This document shows, piece after piece, positions 5,578 through 6,190 of a stretch of DNA of 6,190 nt. Under the pieces are notes generated by a model that ran no database searches, was not told where the DNA came from, and saw nothing but the letters and a program-made list of their open reading frames with translations. Positions within the stretch are counted from its first letter, which is position 1. Each line of letters begins with the position of its first letter. The position numbers were made by a program, and so were the translations under genes. The stretch is from Coriobacteriales bacterium (GTDB lineage Bacteria > Actinomycetota > Coriobacteriia > Coriobacteriales > UBA8131): NCBI GenBank assembly GCA_031256575.1, contig JAIRQI010000173.1, positions 1 to 6,190 on the forward strand, given 5' to 3'.

Positions 5578-5586
5578 TAAGGTCTT

Positions 5587-6190
5587 ATGCCGGCTTTGAT
5601 TGCTCATCATCTGTTGGGGCTGGATGTACTTGCTGAACTACGTGCGGCACCACTAGACCCAATGGCACCTCCCAACTTATCGCTACCGCTTGACCCTGCG
5701 GTTGAAGCGGCTTTTCTGCTGGGTTGCCAGGGCCCAGACCCCTTTTTCTACACAGTATTTCATCGGGAGCTGGTGAAGATACGTAAGTTTGGCAGTCGCT
5801 TGCATCAAGAACGGGTAGCCGAAAGCTTGGACAGTCTACGCTCGCTTGCCTTAAAACTCCCACCCACCATCCAACCGCTGCTTACAGCATACATTCGCGG
5901 CTGGCTCTGCCACTTCACTCTAGATAGCCAGGCGCATCCCTTTGTCAACTACCTGGTGCAGGAATTCTGTTCGGCAGGAATCCCTGGTTTGGATGAGAAC
6001 GCTACTGTTGAGGTGCACTCCCAGATTGAAAGTGACTTAGACTCCAGCCTGCTCTACCGGCACAACAGCCTGACTATCAACACATTCCGTCCAATGGACG
6101 AGATTTTGCTATGCGATAAACATACTGTCTACTGGATATCGGTGCTCTACCGTCTGGTAGCAGCTCGTGTTTTCGCAATCCGCCTACCAG
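5587..6190 (+). CDS. Zinc-dependent phospholipase C-like protein (3' end outside window)
   Basis: The frame is open for 201 codons from ATG 5587 to the window edge with no stop. The fragment begins MPALIAHHLLG and carries FLLGCQGPDPFFY (43-55), His73, GWLCHFTLDSQAHPFV (105-120) and VHSQIESDLD (143-152). The spaced His/Asp/Glu set (H8, D51, H73, H109, D113, H117, H144, E148) resembles the metal-ligand pattern of zinc-dependent phospholipase C/S1-P1 nuclease-fold proteins, notably HxxxD and HxxxE. Bacterial members with this MPALI...GPDPFF look are usually annotated as zinc-dependent phospholipase C family proteins of unknown substrate. There is no signal peptide, unlike secreted clostridial enzymes, so a cytoplasmic role is likelier and lipid hydrolysis should not be assumed. 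A very strong SD, GGAGGAGG (5570-5577), supports this start. The gene is divergent from the MFS gene, and no operon partner is visible. Confidence 0.8.
   Translation, partial: MPALIAHHLLGLDVLAELRAAPLDPMAPPNLSLPLDPAVEAAFLLGCQGPDPFFYTVFHRELVKIRKFGSRLHQERVAESLDSLRSLALKLPPTIQPLLTAYIRGWLCHFTLDSQAHPFVNYLVQEFCSAGIPGLDENATVEVHSQIESDLDSSLLYRHNSLTINTFRPMDEILLCDKHTVYWISVLYRLVAARVFAIRLP

Larger units (their letters stand above)
5256..5586. other. Divergent intergenic region between the MFS and phospholipase-like genes
   Basis: A 331-bp gap. The half next to the MFS gene (5256-5405) is open in the MFS frame but does not look like protein of this family. It is AT-richer and should contain the MFS promoter, although no convincing -35/-10 pair was identified. 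The other half holds ATGTGGAGAAGT (part of a 13-base inverted match to 1761-1773), a 50-bp-period repeat, and the hairpin-prone leader with a strong SD for the downstream gene. Confidence 0.6.

Overview
The window (moderately high GC, compact, mostly intact genes) looks like chromosomal DNA of an actinobacterium. The mix of a bacterial zinc-dependent phospholipase C-like protein, a UMF1/Atg22-like MFS permease, type III pantothenate kinase and a short-loop two-component kinase is compatible with the class Coriobacteriia. That placement is an inference from gene content, not from a phylogenetic marker. No tRNA, rRNA, CRISPR array, transposase or phage gene was seen.

Layout from left to right. 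1-668 (+) is the C-terminal quarter of an MgtA/MgtB-type magnesium P-type ATPase whose start lies outside the window. It converges, with a 27-bp gap, on coaX (696-1475, -), type III pantothenate kinase. A 392-bp divergent gap follows; it holds a 36-bp-period repeat and a candidate promoter. Next comes a two-component system: an OmpR/PhoB-family response regulator (1868-2572, +), a 106-bp gap with a 22-bp tandem repeat, and a two-TM histidine kinase (2679-3728, +). A 288-bp convergent gap holds a perfect 19-bp inverted repeat with a long AT-rich centre and a 29-bp tandem repeat that runs into the end of the next gene. That gene is a UMF1-family MFS transporter (4017-5255, -). A 331-bp divergent gap with a 50-bp-period repeat and leader hairpins precedes a zinc-dependent phospholipase C-like gene (5587 to the window end, +), which is truncated by the window.

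How the genes work together. The regulator and kinase form one signalling pair, probably one transcript. The other genes look like independent units: Mg2+ import, the first step of CoA synthesis, solute transport and a predicted metal-dependent hydrolase. Adjacency alone does not show that the two-component system controls any of them.

I did not find a convincing new multi-gene system. The most unusual signal is in the non-coding DNA. Each of the four gaps longer than 100 bp carries its own tandem or periodic repeat, with periods of 36, 22, 29 and 50 bp. One of them duplicates the stop-codon end of the MFS gene several times, and the same gap carries a MITE-like inverted repeat.
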